This document shows positions 62,355 to 64,000 of a DNA stretch of 64,000 bases, in pieces. This stretch comes from Planomicrobium okeanokoites. GTDB taxonomy: Bacteria; Bacillota; Bacilli; Bacillales_A; Planococcaceae. A program made the position numbers and the translations under genes. A model generated the notes under the pieces. It was not told the origin of the DNA. It made no database searches and was given only the letters and a program-made list of their open reading frames with translations. The stretch covers positions 372,001 to 436,000 of the forward strand of contig NZ_QQRS01000001.1 in the NCBI RefSeq assembly GCF_003428875.1. Direction: 5' to 3'. Within the stretch, counting starts at the first letter, position 1, and each line of letters starts with the position of its first letter.

Positions 62355-62385
62355 GAATGAAGCAAACTTTTCTAGGGGGAGAGTC

Positions 62386-63252
62386 ATGAAGTGGATGACG
62401 GTTATACTCAGTAAATTTCTGCTTGTTTCCATCGGTCTCATTTTGCTTAGCGCGTTTACCGGTCTGTTCCGGGACCAGCCACAGCTGGAATGGGGACTGT
62501 ATATCGAAAGTGTCAGTCATATCCTCCAGTCCTTTATCAGACCTGATCTGCTTACAGTGACTTCTTTGTCGGGACATGAGCACCAAATATTCGAGAGTTT
62601 TTGGCCGTTATACCAATATTCCTTGCTCATTTTCCTGCCTGCCTTATTTCTTTCCATTGGATTGAGCGTTCTGCTGTCGTATTTAACGATCTTGTTGCCG
62701 GATAAAATCCGTTTCCGGATTACCCAAGTTGCTGCGTTACTGGAATCGACGCCTGACTTGTTGATCATTCTCGTCATCCAGGCCACGATTCTGGCGGTGT
62801 TGAAAGAGTCTGGTATTCTGCTGTTTTCCGTAGCCGCAACTGCACAAAATCCATCCTATGTGCTACCGATTGTCGCTCTGTCTTTGATTCCAGCCCTGAT
62901 GTTTTACAAGGTCACCCTCTTCCTCGTCAATGATGAATTGAAGAAGCCGTATGTCGAGTTGGCTAGAGGTCAAGGTTTCTCCACAACTTCGATCTTTTTC
63001 AGCCATATCTTCCGGAATATCACACCAAGCTTCTTTACCCATAGCAAAGCGATTCTGCTTATCCTGTTGTCGTCAATGTTCGTGTTTGAGCGCCTCTTTA
63101 ATATCTCCGGTCTCTTTACGTATTTGATCCGCTATCCGGAGCCGAATGTGATTGCGTTCGCGCTGATCCTTTTTTATGTGCCGATATTCCTTTTATATAT
63201 GCTGTTCTCCGTACTAATTGCGCGGACGACCGGCCAACGATTGGAGTGGTGA
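62386..63252 (+). CDS. Oligopeptide/dipeptide-type ABC permease (OppB/DppB-like)
   Basis: 288-residue permease with six helices and the EAA-type loop VELARGQGFSTTSIFFSHIFRN near residue 195. GGGGGAG precedes ATG 62386; the longer frame to 62353 has no site. The N-terminal region between helices 1 and 2 is longer than in typical family members. Controlled by the cre site upstream. Confidence 0.85.
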   Translation: MKWMTVILSKFLLVSIGLILLSAFTGLFRDQPQLEWGLYIESVSHILQSFIRPDLLTVTSLSGHEHQIFESFWPLYQYSLLIFLPALFLSIGLSVLLSYLTILLPDKIRFRITQVAALLESTPDLLIILVIQATILAVLKESGILLFSVAATAQNPSYVLPIVALSLIPALMFYKVTLFLVNDELKKPYVELARGQGFSTTSIFFSHIFRNITPSFFTHSKAILLILLSSMFVFERLFNISGLFTYLIRYPEPNVIAFALILFYVPIFLLYMLFSVLIARTTGQRLEW

Positions 63253-63253
63253 G

Positions 63254-64000
63254 ATGAGCTTAGTAAAGCGGTTATCCCAAAAAAAAATATTTGTCGCGGG
63301 TTTTACATTTATCTCCCTGCTGTTCCTCACCAGTATGGGCTACTATCTATTTTTTGATGATTATATACCAAAAGTGCCTCTACAATACGAAAACGGCCGC
63401 CCGTTGCATGCCCCTTACAGCGGAGCTGATTTCCCGCCACTCGGTTCGGACACTTTCGGCCGGAATGCGGCGTTTGTGTTGCTGGTCGGGGCGAAATACA
63501 CCATTCTGGCAGGACTGGCGATTGCCTTTTTCCGGGTCGTGCCTGCGGTGGTGATTGGCATCGCGCTCCATTATTGCCCGCCGTTCCTGCAGCGTGTGGT
63601 CAAAAACATCGCCGATGCCGTCAATTATTTCCCGATTACACTGTTCGCCTTTCTCCTGCTGCTTTGGATTGAACCCTCCAGTCTATTTAATCCGACGACG
63701 GGCACCTTCGAAACGGAAGAAAGGATTGGCATCTGGTCAGCATTATTCGTTTATATTTCCGTTCTGTCCTTCATCTTTGTCCCGGCAAATTCGGTGCTGA
63801 TCGCAAATGAAATAAAAGCTGTTTACCGGAAGGAATTCATCGCTTCTTCCATTACCCTGGGTGCGGGAAAATGGCGCATCTTGACTAAACACATCAAACC
63901 GTATCTCGTTCCGCAAGTCTTTCTGATCAGCATGCGGGAATTTATCCAGACACTTATCCTCATGGCACATCTCGGGGTTTTCCTAATTTTTATCGGAGGA
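63254..64000 (+). CDS. Oligopeptide/dipeptide-type ABC permease (OppC/DppC-like), cut by window edge
   Basis: The frame is open for 249 codons and runs off the right edge. It starts MSLVKRLSQKKIFVAG, has the OppC hallmark LGSDTFGRN near residue 63, and an EAA-type loop (IASSITLGAGKWRILTKHI) near residue 205. GGAG precedes ATG 63254, two bases after the previous stop. ATPase and binding-protein genes are expected beyond the window. Confidence 0.85.
   Translation, partial: MSLVKRLSQKKIFVAGFTFISLLFLTSMGYYLFFDDYIPKVPLQYENGRPLHAPYSGADFPPLGSDTFGRNAAFVLLVGAKYTILAGLAIAFFRVVPAVVIGIALHYCPPFLQRVVKNIADAVNYFPITLFAFLLLLWIEPSSLFNPTTGTFETEERIGIWSALFVYISVLSFIFVPANSVLIANEIKAVYRKEFIASSITLGAGKWRILTKHIKPYLVPQVFLISMREFIQTLILMAHLGVFLIFIGG

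Overview
This window looks like a chromosomal segment of a low-to-mid GC Gram-positive of the order Bacillales, most likely Planococcaceae (Planococcus/Planomicrobium-like). The gene families and two long blocks of gene order match Bacillus subtilis: dinB-rnz-namA-proC(proI)-MBL hydrolase (the yqj block) and ccdA-ccdC-yneK ... citB-yneP-yneQ-yneR-plsY-yneT-parE-parC (the yne block). The spore genes I remember from the B. subtilis version of the second block (sspO, sspP, cotM, tlp) are not there, which suggests a non-sporulating relative. Dispersed GC-rich palindromic repeats of a type I associate with Planococcaceae also occur. The assignment rests on recognition, not on a search.

Layout. 1-5.2 kb: the 3' end of dinB, rnz, a putative LexA-controlled type I toxin-antitoxin pair, then namA and proC behind a proline-type T-box, and a metallo-hydrolase. 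5.3-12.9 kb: a lipoprotein, argGH with a candidate ArgR/AhrC operator, and a heterodimeric ABC exporter. 12.9-31.1 kb: the ccd/yne block, with small conserved genes (DUF1659, DUF2922, YvrJ), a Sco protein, mscL, a lytic transglycosylase, a nicotinamidase-like protein, a recombinase-like protein without its catalytic tyrosine, aconitase and topoisomerase IV. Two inverted copies of a dispersed palindromic repeat flank the ccdA-acnA part.

31.2-42.2 kb is the most accessory-looking and most interesting stretch. It holds an arsR-arsO-like pair with three identical-arm operators, then a divergent eight-gene cluster: CDP-alcohol phosphatidyltransferase, an FAD oxidoreductase of the type found fused to SelD, a MerA-like oxidoreductase fused to a DUF1499 domain, a TVP38/TMEM64 membrane protein and a four-gene ABC importer. 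This resembles the uncharacterised E. coli ydjXYZ-ynjABCDEF locus, rearranged and with extra redox partners.

42.4-53.9 kb: an M48 peptidase fused to ankyrin repeats; an SMR exporter pair under a guanidine-I riboswitch; mhqR and a ring-cleaving dioxygenase with an MhqR-type operator; two DUF2294 (MpsC-like) genes; a small cysteine-containing protein; an ECF sigma/anti-sigma pair; a TrkA-C membrane protein; and pyruvate oxidase. The upstream DUF2294 gene and the small cysteine protein are each preceded by the same unassigned leader-RNA motif ending in a terminator hairpin, which I consider a candidate new riboswitch-like element. 54.3-64 kb: a DnaQ-type exonuclease, UbiB kinase, a tandem Nudix pair (one with an amber stop), a GNAT gene broken by an amber stop, two SRPBCC paralogues, an SDR, an array of short direct repeats, and a CcpA-site-controlled peptide permease pair that runs off the right edge. 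No rRNA, tRNA, CRISPR array, prophage or intact insertion sequence was seen.
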